A DNA stretch of 64,000 nt from Montifringilla adamsi (GCA_017590115.1 JAGGNK010003335.1:310001-374000); one strand, 5' to 3'. Shown: positions 43,801 to 57,832, counted from the first letter of the stretch. Notes: generated by a model from the sequence alone, not told the origin. Translations and numbers: made by a program.

Positions 43801-46800
43801 CCTTGATTGAAAGCTTCTGAACCCCTCTTGCAGTTTTCAGTCCATCACTTTCTTTGTCTCTGTGTGACATCCTGTTCTCTTGTGAAGGTGCTAAGCACTA
43901 GGAATGCCATCCCTCAGATCCACAGACTCCAGGCTGGTGAATCTGACCCTGACCTGACTCCACATAAAGAGAATTTCTTCCCTTTTATTGGTTGACTCTC
44001 CCTCTAAGGGATGCAGTTACTTTCAGCACTGCTTTGGCTGCATACATCACTAAGTTCCTGGGCATGAGATCATCTAATAATGGTAATAAATGTTAAAAGA
44101 GGACTGGTATTTTAGTGTAGGTGTAAGTAATGAACTCTTGTTTGGCTCTTAAGGTGGTTGGAGATGTGGCTTGTGTCCCACCACAAGCCATGGAAGTCTA
44201 GAGAAATCACTGCCCAGAGCCAGGGAGGAGGATGAAGCTGCAGAGGAGATCCTATGATGAAAAGAGACCACTGGGCTGTAACTCCCAGGCTGGGACAGTG
44301 ATAGAACAGGCCCTTCCCAGCATCTCCACAGCTCCTCACTGCACACTGCAGGGCTGATGCTCTTTGCAGTGAGAGCTGGAGGGGTTAACACGGTACCCTG
44401 AGCTGCTCCAACGCAGTGCGAGTGATAATGCAGTTCTCCTGACATCCTTAACCATAGACCTGAGACCAGGGCACCTTCCCTGCAGCCAGACCTAGGGATT
44501 GCTGGTACCAGCCACAGGTTATAAACTAATTCTGGCAGTTGGCCATAAAACTGCTCCTTCCCGTGAGACACGGAGGCGTCTGGTGTCAGCCTGACACAAA
44601 CCATTTGACCAGGGAAAGGCCTCTCTCCTGATGGGGTTGCAGAAGGGCTGATGCTCTTAGTGAAGCCAGAAGTGTAGAGAGAGAGGGGCTCATAACCCTG
44701 TGCTAATAAATATTAAATGCCTGTTATCAGGCCCGGCATTTGCTTTGTGGCTCCAGCTTTTTTGCCTGCTTTGGAGGTTATCCACTGAAGGCAACAGGTT
44801 TATCAGCAAGTTCAAGCATGTTTGGACTGCAAGGTCTCTCCTGGTGTCTGGCACGTGAAATTATCCTAATCTGCCTTTAATATCCCAGCCTGTACTCTGG
44901 ATGCCATGACACACAATCTGTGCCCTGCACCTCTGGTTCGGGTTACTGCTGCTCACAAAGGGCTTTAATCCTCTCTCTCCATCTCTGCAAACATTGCAGT
45001 GTGCTTAGTCCCCCCATCAATGCAGGGTGCCCGAGCCTGGGGGCTCACGTGGCAGCACAGAGTGAGGGGCTGCTCTGGGGAGCAGTGGGGGCCGTGCTCT
45101 CAGGGTGAGTGGCAGTCCAGAAATGAACGTGGTGGTGTTTCATCCTGTGCTGCCCGTGCTGCCTCAGTGCTGGTGGCAGAGACCTACGGAGCTGTGTCCT
45201 TCCAGCCTGAAGACTCCTGCCCCAGGAGGGTGGGATGGGGGTCAGCAAGGGCCCCAGGGATGTGGGGGATCTCCATCACTGGGGGGCAGGAGGGGCAGCA
45301 AGGCTGCTGCAATGTGAAGAATCTGAAATTCAATGAGCAGTTGTTGTAGAATCCTCTCTGGAACGCCTCTCCTGGGCCCTGAATCACCATGTGCTTGTGG
45401 ATAACAACAGGAGTTTTGCCAGAATAGAAAATGAAGGATCAACCTCCTTCTGACCTCTTGGCTTTGAGATGTTGAGCAGCACCCTGCTCAGGCAGTTCAT
45501 TTACCTGCCTGTTCCCAGGGATTGCAGCTCCACTGCTCATCTCCAAACCAGGGACTGAGACCAGTGTGGTGGCTGCTGTTGGTCCCCCTCATTTCAGCAG
45601 CTTTAAAAAAGGAAACCAGGGGGAAAAGATCATATTTTTGATTAGGTTTTGTTATATGGGTTTGGTTTTTTTTTCCCCCTACTTTACTGGCACAAGAAGG
45701 CAAAACAAACCAGTCTGGAGAGTGGCAGGGTGACTTATTAAAACCCAAACAAAGTGACAGAACCCCACCAAGGCTAACAGGTTGCTAATGCAGCTTCCTG
45801 TCTGAACGTGACTGTGCTTGTCTGTGGCAGAGCACCTGGAAAGGATTTTCATTGTTTTCCCTTCTATCTGCTGTCAAGGAAGATGGTATTCTTGTTTTGC
45901 TCTATCTCAGGGTGTGAAGCTCTAGGAATGCTTAGGAGAGCTCTCCCCTCACTGCCAAGGCAGCAGTGGTGGCTCCCATCTCAGCCCAGAGCTGCTGAAT
46001 GTGCTCTGTTGAGAGGATCAGTGGCTCCTAGGACTCCCCACCAGGAGAAAATGCTCCCAAATAGGGCCAGTAGCCCACTGGAACAGACAGAGCCAATTCA
46101 GAAATGACTCTGTGCTCTGCCAGAAGGGTTCAGTTGGGATAATTGCACCAGATTGTTAGAGAACAATAGGAGTGGAAAGTACAGATTAAACCACCACTAT
46201 TTCTACTGTGTGTGTTATGCACAGAAGGGAGATAACAGTGTCAGAGAGACTCTGGTAGAAAATGCTTTTCAGACTGTCTGTGGGCAGCAGAACATTTGGA
46301 CAGAAGTGCTCAGAGATCCACACTGGTCTGAGCCCAACAAGGGGCCGTTTGGAGCTGGTCAGGTGGGTAGGAGCTTTGTCCTTTTCTCCCAAGACTGACA
46401 CTTTACTGTTGCTGTTTATTCCAGGAGGCAAACAACTCAAACTTGAGTTGTTTGAAGCACTCAAGGTCTGGTTTCTTGTTTGTTTGCTGGACACCCCCTG
46501 CCCAGCTGGTAGAACAGAGTGAGATGTCTCCAGCTGGTTGTCAAGGTGCTCTCACTGTTTGCTTTAGTCCCTTCCCACGAGCTCCTCCTGCCCAGCACGG
46601 CTGGGGACCTACACTGTGGGTGTGAGGATGTGAGGAAGGGTTTTGGGTCCTGTGTCTCTCACTAGGTAAGAACATTAACTGTGTGGAACAAAGGAGGACC
46701 TGGCTGTCTCATCAGAAGATGGCAGGACATGCATTAAGCACTTTATAGTCCTCCTGCAAGGAAGCCTGGACTTATCTCAAGCTAAAGCATAGCTCAGCCA

Positions 46801-48856
46801 TTAAATTCCATACCAGAAACAGAGTCCAATGCCTGAAGAACATGTTTATATGTGCTCTGGTTGGAGGGACATGGCACTGGTGCTCAGGCATGGAGGGTGA
46901 CACCTGTGTTTCACCCCTACCACCTCATCCTTATGCAAGACACATGCACCTGCAACAGTGAAAAACACTTTGATTGTCCTCAGTCCCCGTTTCCAGGCCT
47001 GTCTTCTGCTCCTGGCTTTTCCCCATATCGCAGATGCAGCAGCTTAGAGGAGAACACATTCTGCTTGCTTGGTGTGCTGCCTGCAGGAGAGCTCTACCTG
47101 CTTTTTGGGCCTTCTGCAATATTCACATGCCCATCCACCATCTTCTTGCAATGCCTCTTTAGCCTTCTCTGCTGCCCTTCTTTAGCCTTCTCTGCTTCTC
47201 CTGCTGCCCAGGACCTCCTGAGCCCGTGGTGGCACCTCCTGGGGCCGTTGCTGGCAGATCACAGTGCTCAGGCTGACTCTTCCCATCACATTTCCTGCGC
47301 ATTCTGCAGACAGCTGTGCAGGGGATGAGTCTCAGTTCATTCTCAGAGATATAAAGAAAACCCTGTGCAAGTCCTGCTGAGCTGGGAGATGTCTCAGGGC
47401 TCTGTCTGTTGCCTCAGATGCTGAGCTGTGTTTGCTCATTGGGTACCACATGAGGTACAGTGCAAGGGAGACAGTGATAAGTTTTACTGCAGGATTTGTC
47501 TCTTCAGGCCACTCCAAAGGGCACAAACATTTTCAGAAGCTCCCAGGGCATTACAGTGGGGGGAATCTGTACTCCTGAGGGCTGGATAAATGATTTCTGC
47601 TTTAGCTCAGGAGTCTTTTGCTCAGACCAAGAGAAGAAGTTGTGTCCCATACAAACAGGCCTTGACCAATCTCTTATTTCAAGGCAAAGCAGGAGTCAGC
47701 TGTGAAGAGGGAATATCTGGTGATCTGGAATTCAGTGTGGCATGGACCACTGAGGCCTGGCTAGCCAGGAAGAAGCAGCACAGGGAAAACTAGCCCCAGC
47801 TTTCCAATGCCAAATTCAATGGAGTGACAGCATGCCAGCAAGAGGACACAAACTCTTCTTGGCCCATGTAGTCCTGAGATTTCTAGTTACATTCAGTTAG
47901 CCTATGAGCACAAAAATTATGTCATGGTAAAGGAATTGCTAGACCAGAACTGCCTCCTCATGTGAAGTTATTTAAGTGTATCTTATGATATATTTTTATG
48001 TGCTGGTAATTATCATCTATACCCAGATTGCCCTACTTATGCTTTCCTCTTGCGTCGTTACTTGTTCATGCAGGAGTGTTTTCCCTGGGGGGTGTCATCA
48101 AATACATTATAAAAGTAGAAGACACTGAATTGTGTTACAGAGAACATTTTGCATTTTTTTTATAACTCGCTTGTATGCAATTAGTGTAAAGTGCTTTATA
48201 ATCAGAGGTTTCCTGGTGGAAGAGATCAAGTGGATTTGAAAAGTCCCACTGTCCCAGGCAGAAGTTCCACCAGGGGACATCACATCAAACAGCCCCATTC
48301 TGCCCAAACTGGCATGACACAAGTGCCTGGCTCTGGAAAGTGCTTCCTGAACTGGGTGGAAGATGCAGATGTCAGAAGAGATGCTCCCATTGAGAATGGA
48401 ACCAGAAAGAAGCAGAAGACACCATGGGGGAGGAGATGGTCTGCTCTGGGCACTGCAGGTCCCTTAGGATTGAGGAGAGGCTGTTCCCTGTCTGGCAGCC
48501 CTGCAAAGGCTCTCAACAAGCAGATGTGGATTTTAGGGGATGCTGTTATTCTGTAGGTGTCAGCATGCAGGTCTGGAAACCCATTCCTCAGCCACCAGAG
48601 GCTGGAGAGGGCAATGGAGAGTGTGGGGACTCTGCAGAGGCCAGTCCTGAGGCAGACAACACAGCTGGGAGCTGTCCTGAGGAGTGGCAGAGTGGACAAT
48701 CTCATTTTGCTGCATTTCTGGGCTGACAGGGTTGTCAACACATTAATATCTCTGTCATCCAGCTGTGAGCCCAATCCAACATCTCCATGGCATTCTCTCT
48801 GTTCCTGGCCTCAGCATCCCTCTCCCCAAGTCTGTCTCATGGGAGAGACACTTTCC

Positions 48857-49143
48857 AGAAGGGCTTGGAGTGACAGGACATGGGGGAAATGCTTGACAGT
48901 GCCAGGGGGCTGGTTTGGATTAGAGACTGGGGAGAAATTCTTCCCTGTGAGGGTGGGCAGGCCCTGGCACAGGGTGCCCAGAGCAGCTGTGGCTGCCCCT
49001 GGATCCTTGGAAGTGTCCAAGGCCAGGTTGGATGGGGCTTGGAGCAGCCTGGGACAGTGGAAGGTGTCTCTGCCCATGGCAGGGGGTGGGACTGGATTAG
49101 TTTTAAGGTCTCTTCCAATCCAAACCATTCTAGGATTCTGTGA
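48857..49143 (+). mobile_element. CR1 LINE 3' UTR, well preserved
   Basis: The clearest CR1 in the window: GGAGTGACAGGACATGGGGG, AGAAATTCTTCCCTGTGAGG, GCCCTGGCACAGGGTGCCC, GTGGCTGCCCCTGGATCC, GCCCATGGCAGGGGGTGGG and the end CCATTCTAGGATTCTGTGA. The high similarity to the family pattern suggests a relatively recent insertion. Non-coding. Confidence 0.92.
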
Positions 49144-52100
49144 CCTCCCAGATGGCTGCACAGGCCTGCAATGGGTACAACAGCAGCTGAGAGGCTGAGA
49201 AATTTTTCTGTAGGGTTGGGAACAGGTCCCTCTTTCAGTGGCTCTATTGACTCTGGTGTGTTGTGTGGGTGGTGGGTGTGGGGAGAAAGTCACCCAAAAA
49301 TTTGTCCTAGAAGAAATTGTTAATGAGAACTGGGCCAGGGGAGCCTGGCTTGCTTCGGGAAGGTCTCATCTGGGATGAGCACTGCAATTGGTGCTTGAGA
49401 AGGTTTCCCCATTAGGCAGAGAGTTGTTACTGGCTTTAGTGGGTGGTGATGTCATGGTGAACAGCTGCAGCACCTTCTATCCCTCTGCTCTCCTTGGTCC
49501 TCTTCAGAACGCTCTCTACAAGCTCCTTCTGCATTAGTGAATTCCACAGACTGGCTGCAGGTTTTTGGCTGAACTGGGGTCAGGAGCCCAGAGATGAGAA
49601 TGGATGAGGGTGTGCCACCTCTGGGGACAGCTCATCACTGACAGCAGACCCTGCTGGTTTGGCACACACAGCCTCTGCCTGCACACCCTGCAGTAAATAC
49701 CAGGCCACTGGGCGAGTTGGAAAATCTCCTCTGATTGTTTTTTCTTGGTCCAGTTCAGGTGTTAATATGAGCCTATGCAAACCCCCAGAAATGGGAGGAG
49801 GGTGTTCACCACTGGCTCTCCTGTAATGGTTTTTTACTCATAAAAGGTGTCTGATCCACTTTGGGAGCTCTCACCTGTGGGAGGTACAGAGGGAAGAGAA
49901 CAGCCCTCCTTGGCTTCCTACACCAGCTTAGGATGAAAAAGCTGGCAGGAAGGCACTTGCCCAGGTTTCTCACTGGGTGGGTTGTCCTAACTCATATGGA
50001 TTAGTGATATGCCAGATCCCCACCCCACAGCACAGGGACTGTGGGCAGACTGTGAGGCGCTGCAGTGGGTGCTGGGACCACAGGCTGCTCCTCTGAATGG
50101 GACTGGCTTGTTGGCACCCCTGTGGGTCACCTCTGAGGGCCTTAGAAGGGGAAGGCACAAGTGGAAAAGCCAGGAGAGGTGCCAGAAGAGGTTCTGGAGA
50201 AAATTGGCTGGCACAGAGGGAAGATCATGATGTGTAGAAAGGGATGTGACTGCACTTTTCTCGGGTTTCTGGACAGTAAATGGAGTGAACTGAAGGGGGC
50301 AAGCTTAGAGCTTGACTGCACAGTGTGAAGAGAAATCAAAGTCCTGGGTAGAGAAGGGGCCTGGGCAAGAGCTTTCTAGAAGGAGGGAGAGAAACTTTCC
50401 ACGGTGAGTTGTGTAGTGGATGAGAGCCAAGGTTTTGAGGAGATGTTTAACTTGTTTCCCATTTGATAATTCAAAATATTTTTTCCCAAATTTAAAATTT
50501 TAGATTGTTCACATTTAAGTATCCAAGTCTTGGACAATCTCTTTCCTTAGTTTTTGCAAGCACCAAGGCCTGTCTTGTTTTTATCAAATCTCCCTTTCAG
50601 GCCACTGCCTGGAAACTCTGCTTCCTAAATCCCTTGCTGGAGATTCCCAATCGAGTCTAGAACACCTCCAAAGAGTCTAAATGTGTAATCATGGCTCCCC
50701 TCAGAGCCCCCCTCTTGGGGCTCTGGGACATCAGCTAAGTGCTGAGGCTGGGTTTTGGGCCCACGTTAAGGAGCTGTTGTACCAAGCAGAGCTGAGATCT
50801 GATGCAGAACTGACTCATTCCCTGTCTGGAATGAACCTCAAGGTTACAGTGCCAGGAGATGTTATCCTGCCATGCTTGCTGCAGGAACAGGACCTAATCC
50901 CTACACCTGCTGACCTGAAGGAAAAGGATTTGCTGGTGCCTCCAGTTAGCACTGACAAGGCTTTTTAAGGCACCTGTTAAAGAGGGTCTCTAATGCTTTA
51001 TGAATTCCTTTAGTTCATAAATCTCTCCCAGAAGAACCCATTAAAAAAAGGGAAAAACTGCTAACGAGTACTTAGTGCTGAGGAGAGAGCTGTAAAACAG
51101 GGGAAAGTCTAAGCTAAAGGGCACGTTCTCTCCTTACCATAACAGAATTTTGTGCCATCAACCTCTAAAAGTCTAGCACAAGACTCCCAGACTTGTGGAG
51201 GAGCATCTTAATGGATAAATGCACAGGAATGCATTAAGATATTTTTATTGCATGATTGGAAAAATCCAGTCCTAAAGCATTTGAGGGCTATGAAGGGATT
51301 TTGTTCTGTGGTCTGTGTGGAAACTGGGATGAAAGTAGTGGGACAAAATCCAGTGGGAACCTGGCAGAGGTAAGAGAGGTCTCAGCGTGTCGGTGACCAG
51401 TGGATGTGTCACGGTGTTAATGGTTGTGTCTAATGTCTCTGCACACCTGGACCACGTTCAGCAGCGTATTTGGAGAGCAGAAAATGTATCCTGGCAACTT
51501 GCTTTATTTAGCTACAGTGTGCAAACGTGAGGCTGTTCCTGCCTTTCACTCCTCATATGTCAGTGTGACTTTGAAGTGACAGATCTCTCCAAGATATGGA
51601 AGTGTCAGCATGCCACGAGCAGCAGCCCAGAGCTCAGATGAAGCTGTGGGTGGTGATTTTTCTCAGCATGGATTTCTCTCACTGCAGAGAAATGTTTCTT
51701 ACCCTGTTCAACCCATTTTGAAACAAGAGGCTTTTAAACAAGAGGCTGAGCATGATGTTATGGGAAATCCCCACACAGACCTCTCCTATGCAGGTAATAT
51801 TCTCTTCTCTTTTGTTTTTAAATCTCCTGTGCCGGAGGTTTTTTCTGTCTTCCAGTGTCTCCTAGCAGTGCTGCTCGCAGTTATGAACACTCACCTTTGC
51901 CACTCCAAGGTTACAAATTCCGTGCTCGGGTGTCCTTGATGGAGACAAAGAGGTTTTTAGCCTCGCTGCTTCAGCCAGAGGTGGCGAAGAGCCAGACCTC
52001 CCCGAGGTGCAGCTTTTGGGAGGCTTCTCCCGGCGGGGCAGGAGCTGATGTTCACCCATCCCTGGGGCTCTGCTCGTGTGCGTGGGAGCCCCAGGCGCGC

Positions 52101-52582
52101 TCCGCTCGCAAGGCAGGCTGGACGGGACACGCGCTTCCAGGCACAAGCTCCTGCTTGCTTCGAGGCACGGGAATGTTGCTCTGCGTGGAAATGGCCCTTC
52201 TTTGATTTCCTAGCCCTCCTCTGCCGCTGTCACGCTGGTTGCCAGCTCCTCCCGGCTGGGCTGCTCGGAGGAGGCGGCCCGGGCAGCCTGGCACCGCGGC
52301 AGCGGGGCTGGCACTCGCTGTGCCAAGTGCTTTTGTCTCCATGGCTTGGGGAGGTGCTGTGATTTGTGCTCTCGGTCACTGACAGGTCTCAGCTGACAGC
52401 TCCCTCCTCCTTTTGTAAAAATTACTTGCAGAGCAGCTAGTTGAGACATGACAAAGTTTTGAAAGAGGGAATTTCGTTTCCCATACGGTTTCATGGGAAA
52501 GGTCACTGTTCCACCCCCAGTGCCACTCTGGGCGAGCTAAACACACACAGCTGTGCTCGCTGCACAGGGAGGGAGCCTGGCA

Positions 52583-52652
52583 CAGGGCAGGGGATACAGG
52601 CCTGGGGACACAGGACGGGGGGCACAGAGCAGGGGGTGCAGGGCAGGGATGG
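52583..52652 (+). repeat. 14-bp G-rich minisatellite, five copies
   Basis: Five consecutive 14-base units: CAGGGCAGGGGATA, CAGGCCTGGGGACA, CAGGACGGGGGGCA, CAGAGCAGGGGGTG and CAGGGCAGGGATGG. The period is exact and the units differ by substitutions. Every unit has a run of three or more G, so the plus strand could form quadruplexes. Confidence 0.9.
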
Positions 52653-53399
52653 GGTTGGGCTGGCACCAGGGGCTGGGGAGGGCAACTGGACTGGTGCTGC
52701 TGCAGGTCAGGGTGGGCGTTGTATGGCAGCCCTGGGCAGGACTCCAGCAGCACATCAGCCTGGATGGCATTGGGCACCTCTGGAAAGGCTCTGCACTAAG
52801 TGGCAATAGATCCATGTGGTGCCCTGGCTGTGTGCAGTGAAGAGTTTACCTGCACAGTGTCTGAGTATCAACAAAGAGTCTTGAAGCTTCTCTCAGCTGG
52901 CTCAGCATCTCCATAAAAGCATAGCTGTTCTGAATGGTTGTAACCAAAGAGGGGAAATGGTCTCTGATGGTGTTTGTCCCCTGTTCCTGGCTTGTTTCCT
53001 CAGTCTGCACCTGAGCAGAAGTCTGCCAATGTAAATCACAAAGTGCCTTCAGCTTGCACTTGTGAACAGTTCCACTTGTGGGCTGCTGGTGGGGCAGCTG
53101 GTCCTGCTCTGCCCCACCGTGACTCACAGTGAGGAGATCCTTGCCTTTCGTGGCTGAACTGGCTCCCAGAGATCGACTGGACATCAAGAGTTGTTACTCA
53201 GTCTGGCATGGAGTGAGTGATGGCTGCAGCCCTGGGCTCAGCGGCCAGGGGGAGGACTCCCCTTCTCCAGAGATGGTTCCAGCAGGTATCCATGGCATGT
53301 CCCTGGGTGCAACAAGGGCATCCACCCAAGGCAGCAGAGAGCCTTTGAGCCGAGGTGCTTTCTAGCCAGAAGGCCATTTCTTGAAATCCTGCTCGAGCA

Positions 53400-53454
53400 G
53401 GGAGGTTGGACCTGATGGCCCACTGTGGTCCCTTGGAACTTCCCCATTCTGTGA
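53400..53454 (+). mobile_element. CR1 LINE 3' tail fragment
   Basis: GGAGGTTGGACCTGATGGCC, then GTGGTCCCTTGGAAC and CCCATTCTGTGATGGC, is the last ~55 bases of a CR1 element with one terminal repeat unit. Confidence 0.8.
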
Positions 53455-55022
53455 TGGCAGAATCTGATTGTGTCACCCTGGGGTCTGGGGAAGACCTGCT
53501 TGCTTTGCTACCCTGCTTGGGGAAGGAGGGCTTTTTTCATAGTTGCTGCCTCCATGGCAAACCTACAGTGGCCACAGTGCTCTGTGCTGGTTTTGAACTT
53601 ACTGCTTTTTCTGGTGCTGGCACCAAGAAAGCCACATTAACTCCAAAACGTGTCTGTCTGCCAAGCCCCATCCTCTAATGCTCTCCTACAAGTCCGTGGT
53701 CTCTGGGATGGTGGGGTTTGGGGCATGTGGTGTCTCTGTGTTCATTGCACTCAGAAGCCTGTAGATTCTCTTTGGCTGGAACATGGGGGATAACTCACAG
53801 ACTCTGCTTGCAATTTTGTTTCAAATGGTTCTCAGATGCTCATGTGCTCACCACTGCCAGCTGCCTCTTGCTTCCAGTTGCTTTAGTTGCCTAAAAAGGC
53901 AGCAGAAAATCCTCCGTGCTTTCCCAGTGGCACATTTTCTAGGTAAGGTGTGTCCAGAGGGCCATTAGCCTTCTGTCAATGAAAGCAAAGGGACCTGCTT
54001 CAATAGGAAGCAGATGTTCTGGGAACTCACATCGATTCAAGGGAGGCTGATCTGAGACCCAGTCCCTGATGTGTTTGTGCATGTGTGTGCCCTCTGCACG
54101 GTTCACTCTGTTGTCAAGGGGCAGGAGCTGAGATGAGCACCAAGGCTTCAACACATCGAGGTTTGCTCGTGTTCCACAGCTGAATGTGAGAAGTCTCTGT
54201 GTCTTGTGTGCCTTGACCATGCACAGCCAAGTGAAAACAGCTGTGTCTCGTTGGCTGATTCCAGCCCAGGTTACCCAAGGTGATTTCTGCCTTTTGGTGT
54301 GGAGCAGCTCAGCTTTTCTGCTGTGGGAATTCTTGTAAGGAGGTAAAATGTGAATAAAGTGTGGCTTGGCCCCTTCAGCAGGACTGGAGCAAAGGGATCG
54401 CAGCGCTTGGAGAGTTGGTGAGTGCAAAGGGGATGTGGGTGAATCAGAGAGCTCTGCCCCGGATGTCAGGATTAGAAGTGACATTTATGCAAAGGAGGGG
54501 ATGACTCAGATATATTTGAATGATCAGTTAAAAATTGGTTTTTTCTTCCTTATCAAGTACTGGTGTTAAAACATAGCAGGGCTTTAATGCTGTCACTCCT
54601 TTCTGAGCTGTACAAGTATGCAACCTATACTAACTGGTTTTTGTCCTTCTCACTGGAAAAACCTCTCAGTTTACATGTTCTTAGGAACCAGAGTTGTTAG
54701 AACTCAAAAGAATCCAGGTCTGAGACTGACATTGGCTTCCTCCAAGAGAAAAAGGCTTTGTTAAGACTTCTGAGCCAGAGTGGTGCAACTGTGGTGTCCT
54801 GGTTTGGAGAGACAACTTCCAGTGTGGAGATGCTGCCCAGCAGCTCTTCTGGTCATCCTGGACTGTGAAACTGCTCTTGTCATTGTTAGGCCTGGACAAA
54901 TGAGATCAAAACATGGGCATGTGACTCCATGCATTTTTCTTTCTCACTGAAACAGCACTGTTGAGTAAAGCAAATACCCTCAGAAAGGGTGTCTGTTCTG
55001 GACAGTGGAAGAGAAATAGAAC

Positions 55023-55245
55023 CATAGAATCATGGAGTCATATAATCACAGGCTGGTTGGGTTGGGAGGGGCCTTAAAGCTCATCTCATTCCAGTCCCCT
55101 TGCCATGGGCAGGGACACCTTCTGCTAGTCCTGATTGGCCCTGAACATTTCCAGGGATGGGGCAGCCACAGCTTTTCTGGGCAACCTGTGCCAGAGCCTC
55201 TGCACCATCACAGGGAAGAATTTCTTCTTGATGTTTGATCCAGAT
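55023..55245 (-). mobile_element. CR1 LINE 3' UTR, minus strand
   Basis: On the plus strand it starts with the reversed terminal repeat (CATAGAATCATGGAGTCATA), then GGTTGGGTTGGGAGGGGCC, CCATGGGCAGGGACACCTTC, TGGGGCAGCCACAGC and CACAGGGAAGAATTTCTTC. The element therefore lies on the minus strand, opposite to most other copies here. Confidence 0.92.
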
Positions 55246-55880
55246 ACCCTTGTTCATCCAGCTGGAATGATCCAGCAGAGCTCTGCAACACAGGGCTGTG
55301 CTGGGGGGAGATGGAGGAGCGATGCCCACTGGGCTGGAACAGGGTTTGGTGCTCTGAGCTGCTTGGCCCCTGGTCACCCCTGCCCACACAAACCTGGGAG
55401 CAGAGGCAAGGGTCCATCGTCCACGGCCAGCCAAGTGGGAGCAGGATGGGAGGTGGCTGAGCAGGGCTGTGGGTATTGTCACTCAGGTGTAACGTTACAA
55501 GAATTGTGTGGGCATCCTCACAACCCGCCGGGCATGTTTAGGCAGATGGAGAATTCAACAAAGACAAATGAAATTCCAAAAGAACATGTAAATTGCAGCA
55601 CAATCCTCATAAAATGAGCTCAGCAGAGCTCGTCAGAAATGCCCTGAACCCAGCTGCACATGGCTGGTTATGTTTGGGCTTTGTGTTGGGAGTGTTGCAG
55701 AAGACATTGTCGTGGAGGAGTCAGTGATTTTGAACGTGCCATGTATGCTCCACTGCGCCTCGTCCTTAGGGCTTGGGAAACCTGTATGTTATTAACATAA
55801 TCTGTAACTTATCATTCCTCTGGACAGGAAAACTGCATGTGGATCAAGGGGTGGATGCAGTGATCCTGATCGGGAGCCAC

Positions 55881-55920
55881 TGGAGAGTCAGTGATCCACG
55901 TGGAGAGTCAGTGATCCACG
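55881..55920 (+). repeat. 20-bp perfect tandem duplication
   Basis: TGGAGAGTCAGTGATCCACG occurs twice in direct succession without a mismatch, which suggests a recent slippage event. Confidence 0.97.
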
Positions 55921-57832
55921 ACAGAGTGACCCGTGCTGGCTGTGTGGGGTGGCCAGCATGGCCCTGGGCTGGGCAGTGCCACACAGATCCCAGGCTGCAG
56001 GACAGGCACAGCCGGCTCCTGGTAACGGAGGAGCCCGTGGGGAAGCTGTGATCACACCGCCTGTGTGGCAGTGAACATCCCTTCTGTTTGGCAATACCTG
56101 TGGTGAATGGTTTTCTTGTCAGAAAATGTAGCTCAGATGACCAAAAAGGAGATTTTCTCCAGGGAAAGGATCTGGGCAGCCTTGTAGGAACATTCACTTG
56201 GGCTCTGTGGGATGATGCAGAAATGCAGGGCTGCCAACATCTGAAGGGATGTCAGATTTACTCACTAGCAATATTTCTCTTTAATTCTATCTTATTAAAG
56301 CAGCTGTTTAATTAAGGGATTTACTGTTGGACTTTCCTTATTGAGCTAAAGACAGAGCCCTACGTCAGCTCTCCATCTCTCACCTCACCTGGTGCAGAAC
56401 AGGTTTTATAAGCCCCAAACATAGCTTTGCTATCAAGCCTGGAGGGTCAGCATGCACTGAGGGCTTGGGGGTGGCTTAGCTGTGGTTTTACAAAGTATGT
56501 GTTTCAGAGGATTTGGCCGTGCAAATAGTGGAAAGGAAAATGAGACAAGATTGAGTGAACTTGGTCCTGGCTTTGTACTTTGCATAAAGTGAAGGTCATC
56601 TGGCTGGAGAAGACATAGGACTGGGAGTGTTTGGTAGCCAAGTTATGATTCCCTCCAGAAGGGAGAAGGAATGCTCTCCTGGTTGTCTGCTGTACTGAGT
56701 GGGAATTTCCAAACCTGACAGGAGGACAGATGCGACCCTTGCTAGCTGTAGGAAGTCCTCACTGGCACAAAAGGTCCTGAGAAAGGGGCTGTTCTCAGGA
56801 TCTGTTTGCTGCTTGTAACCCATGTTCCAGTCTGGGCCACGCAGCCTGCCCAGCCTCGTGTCTGTGCAAATCCCTTGGGCCTCCTGTGGTACTCAGCAAT
56901 TCTCTGCCACTTCAGCTGTGCCCTGCTTTGCTGGGCTGGGGTTCCACTCTCAAGTTATTGAACCAGCAGAGAGATGGAGTGAGGGCTCAGGAGAGGTCTG
57001 GTCACCAACCTGCCTGCAGCCACTCCTCGCTCTGTGTCACTCACACACTCCCTCCCCTCATGTGCCTGGGGAAGTGACACAGGTGTAGAGAAGCAATTTA
57101 ATGCAGCCCCTAGACAACCAACAATCCCCCACGTGCCCCAGACTTGTGACAGTCGCACCTGCAGCTCACAAGATGAATAAGAAAGAGTGTTTGGAACAGG
57201 CACCCTGGTCCTTTCAGGCTCTGGAGAAACCAGCCTGCAGAACCACTTGAGCCAGCATTGCCAATTCAGCCCATGTTTAGCTGGGGAAACATGAACTTTT
57301 GCAAGGGAAAGGTTTTGGTCATACCCCAGTTGCCTGGGTAATGTGCTTTTGGTGTTGAGCTGAGGCTGAAAACGTCCTGGGGCTCCTGGTGTGAGTGTCC
57401 ATCCAGTGCTGCTGTTGGTTGTTAATTAGTTTGACCAGCTGGCTGCTCTCAGAGTGACTCTCCTGTTCATTAGTAATTCCTTCTCTGTGATGGTTGGGCT
57501 TCTTTTTGGTGTTTGTGGGTTACCCTACAGAGAGAAGATGCTGGCGGCTCTGTAAGTCGAGTTGAGATGATTTACAAAAAGTTCCATGTTGGATCTGTAG
57601 CTGATAAGGATTGAAAATGGATTGTTTTTCTGTCCTGTGCTAAACACAATCTCTCTCAGCCAGACTTTCTAATTCTTCTTTGACTGCTCTTGGACACCTT
57701 CACCACTCGGTGCACTGTGTGCTCTCAGTGTGGGATGTGGACACAACTCCCAGCAGGTCCACAGAGCCCTTGCACTGTCAGGCCAGCACACCCTGATTCC
57801 CTTCCTGCCCCCCAGAGCACAAGCTGAGCTCT

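Larger units (their letters stand above)
36521..48856. other. Intron stretch, no gene recognised
   Basis: Holds two CR1 fragments, a possible MIR relic and a T17 run. The part at 41,050-44,100 is lower in GC and lacks any recognised repeat. AT-rich single-copy blocks at 36,765-36,825, 37,400-37,495, 44,690-44,890 and 47,930-48,210 may be conserved non-coding DNA. No protein-like exon was seen. Confidence 0.5.

Noticed and set aside
47157..47200. CTTTAGCCTTCTCTGC repeated 23 bases apart
   Set aside because: Two short copies only, in pyrimidine-rich sequence; too little to call a meaningful array.
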